Below, piece after piece: positions 1 through 8,374 of a stretch of 64,000 bases of DNA (the first letter of the stretch is position 1; each line of letters starts with the position of its first letter). Below the pieces are notes generated by a model. The model was not told the DNA's origin and searched no databases. It saw only the letters and a program-made list of their open reading frames with translations. Origin of the DNA: Pseudomonadota bacterium. Lineage in GTDB: Bacteria; Desulfobacterota; SM23-61. A program made the position numbers and the translations under genes. Location: positions 1 to 64,000 of the forward strand of contig JAHJQK010000119.1 in NCBI GenBank assembly GCA_018819135.1, in the 5' to 3' direction.

Positions 1-186
1 GCCAAAGGTGGCTTTAGGAGGCCGCCAAATTTAGTGCATTAATTTGATATACAAAAAACCATCTTTTACCCTCAGAAATCTTGATTTTTATAATCAGATC
101 GATAAGCAATGTTTATCAATCTAAAGGTGAATTATTGCTGTAAATTTACATTATCTCTGTGGCCTCGGTGTCCTCTGTGGCATATA
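1..186. repeat. Intergenic region with a 'CTCTGTGG' type repeat
   Basis: No gene is visible. Near 153-182 there is the phrase 'CTCTGTGGCCTCGGTGTCC' followed by a second CTCTGTGG. A related phrase (CTGCGATCTCCGTGCCCTC) occurs at about 26765 between glyQ and glyS, so this looks like one member of a dispersed low-copy intergenic repeat family. The left edge is cut by the window. Confidence 0.4.
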
Positions 187-1146
187 TTATCCATCTTGCT
201 GCTCAGGTTTGAAGATGAAGCGTTCAAAAAGCTTATGGTAAGAGGTCCATCGGGAAGGATCCTCCTTCTCCTTTTCGATCCAACCTAAAAATCCATTGAC
301 CTTGGCGTCCAGGTCATCTATCTGGTGAAGAAGAAGCGCCTCCAAGGTCATGGGTAGCTTGGGTGAGCCAAAGGCATACTCTCCATGATGGCTGAGGAGG
401 TTATGCTTCAGGAAAAGCGAGAGAGCTTCAGGGAATTCCCGAATGGTTTTTATTTTCTGGTCAACCATTTCTACGGTGAGGATGATATGTCCCAGGAGTC
501 GCCCCGAGTCTGTGTAATCGAAAGCCCGGCCAAAGGTAAGCTCGTCTACTTTCCCAATGTCATGAAGAATTCCGCTGGTGATCAAAAGATCCAGATTAAT
601 CTCCTTGTATCGCGGGCCTACCAGAAGGATAAGTTGAACGACAGAGAGAGTATGCTCCAATAGACCTCCAAGATAAACATGATGAATCGCCTTCGCCGCC
701 GGTGCCAGTTTGAATTTTTTTACGAAATCTTCATCGCCGAAGAAGGCATCTAAAAGCTTTTGCAGATAGGGTTGCTGCACGCCGGAAGCAATATTTTTGA
801 TTGCGGAGAACATTTTTTCGATATTGAGGGGAGTCCTTGGAAGAAAATCGTCGAGTAAAACTTCGGTTTCCTCACATTTCCTCAACTTGATAATGCGCAG
901 TTGAAGCGTTCCCTGAAATTCATCAACTTCCGCTCTCACTTTTATAAAATCGTCTTTGGCAAAGAGAGCACCGAAGTCCAAGGCGTTCTCCCAGATGCGT
1001 CCTTCAACCTCTCCCGTGCGGTCGGCCAGGCGGAGAGAAAGATAGAGGTTTCCGGTCTTGGTCCTGGTCAGGCTCTTTTCCCTGACGAGAAAAATGCTTT
1101 CCACAGCATGGCCCTTTTTCAATTGATTAACGAAAACTTTTTCCAT
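187..1146 (-). CDS. OB-fold plus HD-domain 3'-5' exoribonuclease, YhaM-like
   Basis: The 319-aa protein has an N-terminal OB-fold (about residues 10-85, with 'LRLADRTGEVEGRIWEN'), as in YhaM proteins that bind single-stranded nucleic acid. An HD metal-hydrolase domain follows, with 'GGLLEHT' near residue 160, the HD pair in 'GILHDIGK' near 195, and the later 'LLSHHGE' and 'HQIDDLDAK' metal-ligand motifs. Family knowledge makes this a cytoplasmic metal-dependent 3'-5' exonuclease acting on short RNA or DNA ends. Length and domain order match YhaM (about 310-330 aa). It is leftward, 108 bp downstream of the FAD dehydrogenase gene, and may be its operon partner. The substrate is inferred from the family, not seen. 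Confidence 0.85.
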   Translation of the reverse strand: MEKVFVNQLKKGHAVESIFLVREKSLTRTKTGNLYLSLRLADRTGEVEGRIWENALDFGALFAKDDFIKVRAEVDEFQGTLQLRIIKLRKCEETEVLLDDFLPRTPLNIEKMFSAIKNIASGVQQPYLQKLLDAFFGDEDFVKKFKLAPAAKAIHHVYLGGLLEHTLSVVQLILLVGPRYKEINLDLLITSGILHDIGKVDELTFGRAFDYTDSGRLLGHIILTVEMVDQKIKTIREFPEALSLFLKHNLLSHHGEYAFGSPKLPMTLEALLLHQIDDLDAKVNGFLGWIEKEKEDPSRWTSYHKLFERFIFKPEQQDG

Positions 1147-1254
1147 TTTTTCCCTCCAACCTCCAACCTTCCGCCTTCTACCCTATTCCTTCCTCCCCCC
1201 TACAGCCTTGCTTATTTCCTATGGCCCATGGCCTATCGCTTATTCCTTATCGCC

Positions 1255-2850
1255 TTATTCCAATTTCTTCAGGACCATTTCCGCGGCCTTCATGCCGTCG
1301 AGCGCTGAACTGACGATCCCTCCGGCATAACCTGATCCCTCACCAATGGGATAAAGGCCGCGAACATTCCGGGATTGATAATCCTCCCCGCGCAGGATAC
1401 GCAGGGGAGCTGACGTACGCGTTTCGATACCCAGCAACATCGCTTCCGGGCAGGAAAACCCCGGCATCTTCCGGTTGAAATAGGGGAGTGCTTCCCGCAG
1501 GCTCTCCGCGGCAAAAAGCGGCAGACATTCCTCCAATCGGGCGGGAGTAACCCCCGGCTTAAAGCTCGTTTTCCTCAATGAAGAAGGCTCTCGGTCCTCC
1601 AAAAAATCGGGGAGCCCCTGGGCAGGGGCGTGGTAGTTTTCACCCCCCAATTGAAAAGCTTTCTCCTCCCATCGCCGCTGGAATTCCATTCCTGCGAATG
1701 GCCCTTGAGTACGGAAGTCCTCCCATCCCACCTGGATGACCAGGGCGCTGTTGGCCCAGGGAGAATTGCGGTGGAACAGACTCATTCCATTCGTTACCAA
1801 CCCTTGAAATTCAGAACTGGCTGCGATTACAGCCCCACCCGGACACATGCAAAAGGAATAAACCGCGCGCCCCTTGGAGCAGCGGTAGGTTAATTGATAC
1901 TCTGCCGGGGGTAAGCGGGGATGTCCAACGGATGGACCGTATTGGATGCGGTCGATGAGTCTTTGGGGATGTTCCACCCGAAGTCCGATGGCCAAGGATT
2001 TACTTTCCATCGCTACCCCCGCGTTGCCGAGCATCCGGTAAGTATCCCTGGCGCTGTGTCCCGGGCCCAGGAGAAGAATAGGCGTATCAACTTCTTTTTG
2101 GTTATTAATAACGATCCCTTGAAGATGGCCCTGGAAGATTTTAAGGCCAGTCACTTTGGCCTGAAAATGGAACTCGGCACCTTTTTCTTTAAGATATTGA
2201 CGCATCGCTATGATCACCCGGCGCAATCTATCCGTTCCGATGTGAGGCTTCTGCAGATAAAGGATTTCCGCAGGAGCTCCAAAACGGGAAAAAATACTTA
2301 AGATGGTGGCAACTCTTGGATCGTTTAGGCGAGTGAAAAGTTTTCCATCTGAAAACGTTCCTGCCCCCCCTTCCCCAAACTGGATATTGCTTTCCGGCTC
2401 CAGGATCCCGCTGCGCCAGAATTTTTCTACATCCTTGATCCGCTCGGGCACCTCTTTGCCGCGTTCCAAAAGCAGCGGGGGCCAGCCGACCTCGGTCAGT
2501 CTTAGGGCGGCGAAGAGCGCAGCAGGTCCGGTCCCGACAATAATGGGGCGATGTTGGGGTTTGTTCTTGATGCGCCAAGGAGATGGGGAAGGTTTGGCCA
2601 TGACCTTTTGCACCTGCAGGGAAGAGGAGGGTTTGCCGAGAACTTTCTTTTCTTCTTCCGCCGGAAGGGACAATTCCAGGGAGTAGACGAAGTGCAGGCG
2701 ATTCTTGCGGCGAGCGTCCAGAGATTTTTTAATAATCTTGATGCCCTTAATTTGTTCGGACGAAATCCCGATCGCCTGGGCAATTTTTTGCCGCAGATCG
2801 GCTTCTTGCTCATCGAGGGTTAAAGTAATGTTAGATATAAGAATCGTCAT
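1255..2850 (-). CDS. FAD-dependent dehydrogenase, COG2509 type
   Basis: An N-terminal ferredoxin-like domain of about 80 residues (starting 'MTILISNITL') precedes a Rossmann FAD-binding core with 'IIVGTGPAALFAALRL' and 'LLLERGKEVPER', then 'FGEGGAGTFSDGKL'. The C-terminus has 'GLYPIGEGSGYAGGI', typical of this family of uncharacterised FAD/NAD(P)-dependent dehydrogenases. The track ORF opens at 2961, but its first 37 residues look non-coding, so I prefer the internal ATG at 2850, giving about 531 aa. The substrate is unknown; related proteins are annotated only as FAD-dependent oxidoreductases. The gene is divergent from the lipoprotein gene at 2970, so the roughly 120 bp between them should hold both promoters. 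Confidence 0.85.
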   Translation of the reverse strand: MTILISNITLTLDEQEADLRQKIAQAIGISSEQIKGIKIIKKSLDARRKNRLHFVYSLELSLPAEEEKKVLGKPSSSLQVQKVMAKPSPSPWRIKNKPQHRPIIVGTGPAALFAALRLTEVGWPPLLLERGKEVPERIKDVEKFWRSGILEPESNIQFGEGGAGTFSDGKLFTRLNDPRVATILSIFSRFGAPAEILYLQKPHIGTDRLRRVIIAMRQYLKEKGAEFHFQAKVTGLKIFQGHLQGIVINNQKEVDTPILLLGPGHSARDTYRMLGNAGVAMESKSLAIGLRVEHPQRLIDRIQYGPSVGHPRLPPAEYQLTYRCSKGRAVYSFCMCPGGAVIAASSEFQGLVTNGMSLFHRNSPWANSALVIQVGWEDFRTQGPFAGMEFQRRWEEKAFQLGGENYHAPAQGLPDFLEDREPSSLRKTSFKPGVTPARLEECLPLFAAESLREALPYFNRKMPGFSCPEAMLLGIETRTSAPLRILRGEDYQSRNVRGLYPIGEGSGYAGGIVSSALDGMKAAEMVLKKLE

Positions 2851-2969
2851 GGGCAATTTAATGTAACACATTTTTTCTAGAGGTTTCACGCTATAAAAAT
2901 TACCATTAGATAAAGGTTGACAGCGGGGTAACCGTTGGATAGATTGATAAACAGAGGTCATGGAGGCGG

Positions 2970-3422
2970 ATGAGATACTTGGGTAGGATCACTGCGGTTG
3001 GATTATTATTTCTGCTGTCCTCTTGCCTTAGCTTATTTCTGGAAAAGCCCACCTTCACTTTGAAGGAAATCGAGATCAAGCGCATCTCCTTCCAGGAAAT
3101 CGATTTCCTTTTTGGCATCGAGGTCCAAAACCCGAATCAGTTTGATTTGAAGCTGCGAGCCCTGGAATACACGGTCTATCTCAGCGGTCAAGAAGTGGGC
3201 AAAGGTCGTCTGGAAAAAGAAATTAAAATCGTGAAAGCGGCTTCAACCCTGGTTCCGGTTCCTTTGCAAACGAACTTAAGAAGCCTGGGCAACCCCTTGG
3301 CCCTTATCCTGGCCGGCAAGGATTTGCAGTATAAAATCGAGGGGGCAGCCATCATCAAGGCCAGTATGGGCAGCACTACCATCCCCTTTTCCAAAAGCGG
3401 TGAGATCAAAATAAAGAAATAG
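2970..3422 (+). CDS. LEA14-like (LEA type 2) lipoprotein
   Basis: This 150-aa protein begins with a lipoprotein signal peptide: a basic start, a hydrophobic run and the lipobox 'LLSSC' with Cys at about residue 19. The mature part is a single immunoglobulin-like LEA14/WHy domain with the characteristic 'VQNPNQFDLKLRALEYTVYL' stretch. It should be exported and lipid-anchored in the cell envelope. The function of bacterial LEA14 lipoproteins is not well established. It stands alone, with no obvious operon partner downstream. Confidence 0.8.
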   Translation: MRYLGRITAVGLLFLLSSCLSLFLEKPTFTLKEIEIKRISFQEIDFLFGIEVQNPNQFDLKLRALEYTVYLSGQEVGKGRLEKEIKIVKAASTLVPVPLQTNLRSLGNPLALILAGKDLQYKIEGAAIIKASMGSTTIPFSKSGEIKIKK

Positions 3423-3522
3423 ATTTAAAGTTTATTGCATTAGGCCTACTCTTCCTTCTCTTCTTCCTAGTACCCCCTCCCAAAAATGCCCCAATGCCGC
3501 CCTCCAAATACTCTTTTTTTTC

Positions 3523-3660
3523 ACTGCTGCCACTTGTGTCTTGCAACTGGCCGCAGCACTGATTTGAACGGAGGAAATGACTGCGGGGGCTGACTTCGTG
3601 TGCCTCGACCAAAATTTGAGGGAAGCAGCTTTAAAAGAAGGCTTCACCGTTCTTCCCTAA
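3523..3660 (+). pseudogene. Relic of a VapC-type PIN toxin, C-terminal end
   Basis: Read from 3523 in frame, the sequence gives a PIN-like C-terminal end: 'VLQLAAALI', a TGA stop, then 'TAGADFVCLDQNLREAA' and 'LKEGFTVLP' before TAA at 3660. PIN toxins end in the same way (a LAAAL helix, an FVTxD strand, an AAxxEGF helix, then a short strand). No start codon or N-terminal half is recognisable upstream, so this is called a decayed remnant rather than a gene. It is absent from the ORF track because of the internal stop. It lies just upstream of an intact antitoxin and a second broken VapC. Confidence 0.45.
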
Positions 3661-3939
3661 ACTTGATTAACTCTTCTGAAACTTTTTCCTGAATAGATTT
3701 CATGCCCCCCTTCCTCGCTCAGACTTTCCTTTTGAGGTCGTCACAAGGAATGATCGTGCTCGGCCTGGAATAAAAAAACTCTAAAAAGCGGGTAAGAGCG
3801 GATATTTACGGGGTAAATGGCATCTCCCAATCCCCGCTTGCCGGAAGTCCGGAGAAGGGTGCCAATAATACATATAAAGAAGTTTGACTTATTCGCATAA
3901 TCTGAATTATTATTATTATTGGAAAAAGGAGGAAATCTT

Positions 3940-4227
3940 ATGAAAGCTTTTGCTACTGTTCCCAGGCCCGCGAGGATAAGAATCCGGGGGCAGATTACTA
4001 TTCCCCAGGACATACGAGAAGAAATGAATCTGGATGCGCAAGCTACGATTAATCTCTTCCGGGTGGGGAAGGTTTTGTTGATGACCCCCAAACGACTGGA
4101 GCGAGCTTCGTTGGCCAGGAAGGTGGAGCGGGAAATGAAGCGCGAAGGACTGACTTTGGAAGATCTGCTGGCGGGTCTCAAATCCCAACGGGAACGATAT
4201 CTTGAAGAAGCCTTTTCAAAAGATTAA
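3940..4227 (+). CDS. AbrB/SpoVT-type antitoxin (VapB-like)
   Basis: This is a short AbrB/MazE-fold protein: 'RIRGQITIPQDIREEMNL' is the swapped-hairpin DNA-binding signature, followed by a helical C-terminal tail that would bind the toxin. I place the start at the ATG at 3940 because AAGGAGGAAAT lies 5-6 bases upstream, rather than at the track start 3919; this gives 95 aa. The broken VapC frame begins inside its last codons (4202), the usual overlapping antitoxin-toxin order. It would normally repress its own promoter, but no clear operator was identified. Confidence 0.8.
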   Translation: MKAFATVPRPARIRIRGQITIPQDIREEMNLDAQATINLFRVGKVLLMTPKRLERASLARKVEREMKREGLTLEDLLAGLKSQRERYLEEAFSKD

Positions 4228-4656
4228 GGTTTTCATCGACACCAGCGTCTCATTGCGGGGGTCTCGTCGGTAACCGGAGCCTCTGCCGCGGTTCTGGATC
4301 TCTGCGAGGCTGAAGTCCTCCAGATGGTGGTCAGTCGGCAAGTCCTGGTTGAAGCGGATCGTAATTTTTGCGCCAAACTCCCCAATTTAGTAATCCAATT
4401 TCGGCGGTTCATCCGGAATCTGGCTATGTTAATGGTCGAGGACCCGCCGGCAAAAGCAGTGAAAAGGGCTGCCAGTCTAATTAACCGCAAGGATGCCCCA
4501 ATCCTTGCCGCAGCCATGGAATCAGAAGCTGACTATTTGATTACGCTCGATAAAAAGCATTTCTTAAAGCAGAAGGCCACGCCCAATATCCCCATCGAAG
4601 TCTGCACGCCGGCTGATTTTCTAAGAATTTTTGAGCGTCTCTGGCTCCAGGATTAG
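4202..4656 (+). pseudogene. Frameshifted VapC-type PIN toxin
   Basis: From a TTG at 4202 the first frame reads through 'KVFIDTSV', the PIN motif with the first catalytic Asp, then hits TAA at 4255-4257. In the next frame the protein continues as 'LIAGVSSVTGASAAVLDLC' and runs to the track ORF 4324-4656, with 'RKDAPILAAAMESEADYLI' and 'TLDKKHF' carrying the later acidic residues. One missing base near 4243 (GCGTCTCATT) restores a full PIN domain of about 150 aa. Either the toxin is inactivated, leaving the antitoxin without a target, or a base was lost in sequencing or assembly. Confidence 0.7.
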
Positions 4657-5023
4657 CCACCCTTCTTGTTCCCTCCCTTGTTCCCCTGGAGTTAGTTGGT
4701 CGGGAAATGGAAGCCTGGACAAAAAAAGTGTATTCCTAAATAACTATGCGAATCTGATGATGGAAAAGGGGAATTTCAGCAGGGCGGAAGAGCTTTTCAA
4801 AAAGGCTTTGAATCTGAAACCTGTTCACCCACATTCCTACTTCGGCCTCGCTCTGTTATACCGGGTAACCGGCCATCCGGAAGAAAGTCTCAAAGTCCTT
4901 GAACGGCTTTTTATCTTGATGCCCAAAACCCCAGGAATTGAAAGCACGCAGATTTATAATGAGGCCCGCAATCTTTACACAGAAATTAAGGCAGAGACGG
5001 AATCAAAGACAAGCACTCATTAA
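4631..5023 (+). CDS. TPR-repeat protein, probably a fragment
   Basis: The convincing part starts near residue 33 ('VFLNNYANLMMEKGNFSRAE') and holds about two tetratricopeptide repeats, including 'ALNLKPVHPHSYFGLALLY' and 'GHPEESLKVLERLF'. The first 30 residues of the track ORF look non-coding and no ribosome site precedes them. An ATG at 4757 inside the first repeat is the only better start. TPR proteins of this type are usually longer, so this is probably the surviving C-terminal piece of one. The binding partner is unknown. Confidence 0.5.
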   Translation: MSVSGSRISHPSCSLPCSPGVSWSGNGSLDKKSVFLNNYANLMMEKGNFSRAEELFKKALNLKPVHPHSYFGLALLYRVTGHPEESLKVLERLFILMPKTPGIESTQIYNEARNLYTEIKAETESKTSTH

Positions 5024-5124
5024 AATCAAAAATAGTGTTGAGACGGAAATTTGCCGAGTGAAAAACCGGAATACGGATCTCCGGGTCTCTATAGCCCGCT
5101 AACTTTCCTGGCGGATAAAGATTT

Positions 5125-5173
5125 GATCGAATTTCAGTAAATTCCGAATGCAAACAAAATAGATCTGACCCCG
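5125..5173 (+). repeat. 49-bp direct repeat, left copy, upstream of AOR gene
   Basis: GATCGAATTTCAGTAAATTC and the bases up to CTGACCCCG match 7514-7562 at 47 of 49 positions in the same orientation. The two copies bracket the AOR gene and its terminator. The end motif TCTGACCCC resembles the conserved ends of REP/RAYT-type elements. Confidence 0.8.
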
Positions 5174-5289
5174 CGCCCGTTTTTCCTCTACTAAGATTTT
5201 CGTGCTTTCCTATCGCGGCCGGTGTAGAATGGAAAAACGTTGGCGTCTTTCGAGTCACGTGATCAATTTTTTTATAAGGAGGTTGCTTT

Positions 5290-7179
5290 ATGCCGACAGG
5301 ATACAACGGAAAAATCTTGCGGGTCAATTTGACCTCAGGGGCTATCCGCGAGGAAACCCCGGAGGAAATCGTCTACCGCACGTATATGGGCGGATCCGCC
5401 CTTTCTTCGTATTATCTGCTGAAAGAGCAAAAGGCGGGCGTAGACCCCCTCGGCCCGGAGAACAAACTGCTCTTTATGTCCAGCGTGATCTCCGGAGCGC
5501 CCCTAATGGGTCTAACCCGATACACCGTGGCGGCCCGCTCTCCCTTGACCGGGGCTTTCGGGGAAGCAGAAGCGGGGGGTTTTTTCGGGCCGGAGCTGAA
5601 GATGGCGGGGTTTGATGGAGTCATCATTGAAGGGCGGTCGGCCAAGCCGGTATATCTCTGGATCAAAGACGGCCGGGCGGAAATTCGGGATGCTTCCAAG
5701 ATTTGGGGAAAAGACACCGGAGAGGCGGAAAAGCTGATCCGCGAGGAGCTCGGAGACAACCGGATTCGCGTGGCCCAGTGCGGCCCGGCCGGGGAGAAGC
5801 GGGTGCGCTATGCCTGCGTGGTCAACGAACTGAAGCATGCCAACGGCCGTACCGGCATGGGAGCCGTGATGGGGTCCAAGAACCTGCGGGCCATTGCCGC
5901 CCGGGGCACGCAGAGGGTTTCGCTGGCCAATCCGGAAAAAGTCGGGGAGATCGGGAAAAAAGTACTCGAACTCCTTTCCCAGTCCGGAATGGCCCAGAAT
6001 TTGAAAAAGTTCGGGACGCCCATGTTCGTCATGCCCCTGCAGAACTCGGGGATCCTGCCGACGCGGAATTTTCAAAAGGGGCAATTCGAGGGGGCGGAAG
6101 CCATTTGCGGCGAAAAGATGACCGACACGATCCTGGTGAAATCGGAAGGTTGCTACGCTTGTGCGGTTCTATGCAAGCGGTCGGTCAAGGTGGAGGGCAA
6201 GTATAACGCCTCTCCCGAATACGGGGGGCCTGAATACGAGACGGTCGCCTCCCTGGGGTCCTACTGCGGGATTGATAACCTGGCGGCTATCGCCCAGGGG
6301 AATGAGATGTGCAACCGGTACGGTTTAGATACCATCTCCGTGGGTGTTTGCATCGCTTTTGCCATGGAATTGGTGGAAAAGGGAATCCTTACTGCAAAAG
6401 ACACCGACGAGATTGACCTTCGCTTTGGGAATACGGATGCCATGTTGGCCATGATTGGGAAGATCGCCAGACGCGAAGGTTTCGGCGATGTGTTGGCGGA
6501 AGGCGTTCAGCGGGCGGCCCAGAAGATCGGGAAAGGGGCCGAAAAATTTGCCATGCACATCAAGGGCCAAGAACTGCCCATGCATGATCCGCGGGGAAAG
6601 CAGGGATTGTCCCTGAGTTATGCCACCTCCCCCACCGGGGCGGATCATATCGAAGCTCCCCATGATACTTCTTTCTTAACCGATGGCCCGGCGCTGAAAG
6701 CTGCCAAGCCGGCCGGTGTTATGGAGCCCGTCCCGGCGCTGGAGATGGGCCCGAGAAAGGTTCGGCAGTTTGTCCACACCCAGGCAATCTGGAACTCCTT
6801 TAACTCCCTGGGAGTCTGTAACTTTGCCGCGGCGCCTTATACGGCGATTCCTCTTGTTACGCTCGCCGAGGCGGTGGAGGCGATTACCGGCTGGAATACC
6901 AGCCTTTACGAATTGATGGAGCTGGGGGAGCGGACGGTCACGATGGCGAGGATGTTCAACATCCGGGAAGGGTTGTCCAAAAAGGATGATTATCTCCCCG
7001 AGAGATTATATGAAACCTTGGAGGCCGGGACTCCCCGGGAGAAAAAGATTACCCGCGAAGATTTCGCCAATACCCTGAAACTTTATTATGGGGCCATGGG
7101 CTGGGACCCGGAAACCGGAGTGCCGACCGAAGGGAGATTGAGCTTTTTAGGCTTGGATTGGTTGATTCCCAAAAAATAG
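5290..7179 (+). CDS. aor: Aldehyde:ferredoxin oxidoreductase, tungsten-dependent
   Basis: The 629-aa protein has full family length. It has the N-terminal AOR domain (MPTGYNGKILRVNLTSG, GGSALSSYYL, 'VISGAPLMGLTRYTVAARSP') that binds the tungsten-bis-pyranopterin. The 4Fe-4S cysteines are seen at about 287, 290 and 294 in 'GCYACAVLCK', with the fourth near 509 in 'LGVCNF'. The enzyme oxidises aldehydes to carboxylates with ferredoxin, or can run in reverse to reduce acids, in the cytoplasm of anaerobes. The start is supported by AAGGAGG upstream of the ATG. No ferredoxin or pterin gene is adjacent, so it is probably monocistronic; a strong terminator follows. GC content looks higher than in its surroundings. 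Together with the flanking repeats this hints at acquisition, which is inference. Confidence 0.93.
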   Translation: MPTGYNGKILRVNLTSGAIREETPEEIVYRTYMGGSALSSYYLLKEQKAGVDPLGPENKLLFMSSVISGAPLMGLTRYTVAARSPLTGAFGEAEAGGFFGPELKMAGFDGVIIEGRSAKPVYLWIKDGRAEIRDASKIWGKDTGEAEKLIREELGDNRIRVAQCGPAGEKRVRYACVVNELKHANGRTGMGAVMGSKNLRAIAARGTQRVSLANPEKVGEIGKKVLELLSQSGMAQNLKKFGTPMFVMPLQNSGILPTRNFQKGQFEGAEAICGEKMTDTILVKSEGCYACAVLCKRSVKVEGKYNASPEYGGPEYETVASLGSYCGIDNLAAIAQGNEMCNRYGLDTISVGVCIAFAMELVEKGILTAKDTDEIDLRFGNTDAMLAMIGKIARREGFGDVLAEGVQRAAQKIGKGAEKFAMHIKGQELPMHDPRGKQGLSLSYATSPTGADHIEAPHDTSFLTDGPALKAAKPAGVMEPVPALEMGPRKVRQFVHTQAIWNSFNSLGVCNFAAAPYTAIPLVTLAEAVEAITGWNTSLYELMELGERTVTMARMFNIREGLSKKDDYLPERLYETLEAGTPREKKITREDFANTLKLYYGAMGWDPETGVPTEGRLSFLGLDWLIPKK

Positions 7180-7199
7180 AGAAGGACCCCTCCAGACAT

Positions 7200-7247
7200 A
7201 AGGCCATAGAAGATTCATCCTCCCTGAATTTTCTATGGCCTTTTTCT
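7200..7247 (+). terminator. Rho-independent terminator after AOR gene
   Basis: AAGGCCATAGAA (7200-7211) pairs perfectly with TTCTATGGCCTT (7231-7242) across a 19-base loop, and the right arm runs into a T-rich tail. It begins 20 bases after the AOR stop. Confidence 0.85.
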
Positions 7248-7487
7248 TTTCCGACCATAAAGCCACAACAAATAACCCTTCCCCCCTCTTTTCGGGATTA
7301 CAAGCAAGTTCACTTTGAACTCACGTCCCGGTTTACCCAGGATTTGAATTTGAACCACTTCCTCATCTGGATTTGTTCCTAAAAAAACCAGATGGATCGA
7401 TCCATAAGAAACTGAATTATTTAAGGGCGTCCCCCTCTCCTTGGCAAATTGCTTCCGCAACGGCGGCAGCCAGGTCCGTAAGTTCAC
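7233..7487 (-). CDS. Possible small unknown protein or remnant
   Basis: The 84-aa minus-strand frame contains a protein-like stretch ('EVVQIQILGKPGREFKVNLL', 'RGGKGYLLWLYG') but no family is recognised. It overlaps the terminator stem and has no clear ribosome site, so it may be chance or a remnant. It lies in the roughly 430-bp gap between the AOR gene and the unknown 254-aa gene, which otherwise holds only the terminator and the right 49-bp repeat. Confidence 0.2.
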   Translation of the reverse strand: MNLRTWLPPLRKQFAKERGTPLNNSVSYGSIHLVFLGTNPDEEVVQIQILGKPGREFKVNLLVIPKRGGKGYLLWLYGRKRKRP

Positions 7488-7513
7488 TCAGAAAGAACGT
7501 CCCCTTTTACGAT

Positions 7514-7562
7514 GATCGAATTTCAGGAAATTCCGAATGCAAACAAAATAGACCTGACCCCG
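7514..7562 (+). repeat. 49-bp direct repeat, right copy, downstream of AOR gene
   Basis: Same sequence as 5125-5173 with two substitutions (GTAAA/GGAAA and GATCTG/GACCTG). The pair is about 2.4 kb apart in direct orientation and frames the AOR transcription unit. Just upstream, GGGCGTCCCC near 7423 and AACGTCCCC near 7497 are further short repeats. Confidence 0.8.
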
Positions 7563-7607
7563 TGCGCACTATCGATTCTGGGTTGAACCATACATCCTTT
7601 GGCGGAT

Positions 7608-8372
7608 TTAGCTCTCATCACTCAGCTCATAAAATCGTATATTGAATTGAGTTCGATATTGTTCATAAAGATTTCGCGGAATTGCGAAACTTATGGCTTT
7701 CCTAAGATTTCTAAGCTTAGCGCCCTGTAAATCATCGAAATACATAGTGATGAGGATTTGATTTATGGCTTGAATTGCCTTTTCTTCCCTTGTTAGCCAC
7801 TGGTTCATTTTTGATATATCAGGTAACATTATAACCGGGAAAAATTGATCTATTTGAGTCATTCGGAACCTGATCGAGGTAGCATGAACGGCTCTTGATA
7901 AGGTCGAGTATTCTCTTTTCAACAAAGCAATACCTGACAAATTATCATCTATTGAGTTATATTTAGGGTGTTTGGAAATATAATTGACGTAATCTGATAT
8001 TGGCAACTGGTTTTTCCCCGCCTCCCATAATTCATATTCGACAGGATGATCTTTATAATAGAGGCAAAATAATGTATTCTCAATGGCGCTCCTAAGAGAT
8101 TGCAGCGATGGGCGCCATGATCCAATTTTTGCAAGACTGTGCGACAAAAGAGCATCATTTTGGGCCTCTATGAAAAAGCATAAAGATGAAATATGAATTT
8201 TGTTTTCCAATACATACGCTTTCCATGCTTCCAAAGAGGACAACCTCTTATAACTCTCTAAATAAAGACTATTATTGCTTTCCAGAGCAACATACGCTTG
8301 AGTAAATCTCGTCTTAAGTTCACCATTGAAAGAAGAATAGTTGGCTTCTAATTCATCAATTAGATTTTTCAT
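7608..8372 (-). CDS. Unknown protein, last gene of ParA-like operon
   Basis: I do not recognise a family for this 254-aa protein. It looks soluble and mostly helical, with no signal peptide or membrane segment. The most conserved-looking stretch is near residues 85-170 ('WRPSLQSLRSAIENTLFCLYY', 'LSRAVHATSIRFR'), which recalls HEPN-like or DUF5677-like helical proteins, but no catalytic motif can be shown. Its ATG lies two bases after the stop of the 126-aa gene, so it is translated with the ParA-like ATPase. Context suggests an accessory or effector role in a defence island. Its base composition is AT-richer than the neighbouring core genes. Confidence 0.6.
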   Translation of the reverse strand: MKNLIDELEANYSSFNGELKTRFTQAYVALESNNSLYLESYKRLSSLEAWKAYVLENKIHISSLCFFIEAQNDALLSHSLAKIGSWRPSLQSLRSAIENTLFCLYYKDHPVEYELWEAGKNQLPISDYVNYISKHPKYNSIDDNLSGIALLKREYSTLSRAVHATSIRFRMTQIDQFFPVIMLPDISKMNQWLTREEKAIQAINQILITMYFDDLQGAKLRNLRKAISFAIPRNLYEQYRTQFNIRFYELSDES

Positions 8373-8374
8373 AA

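Noticed and set aside
901-1308. 135-aa plus-strand ORF
   Set aside because: Overlaps the YhaM-like gene and its pyrimidine-rich spacer; no support for coding.
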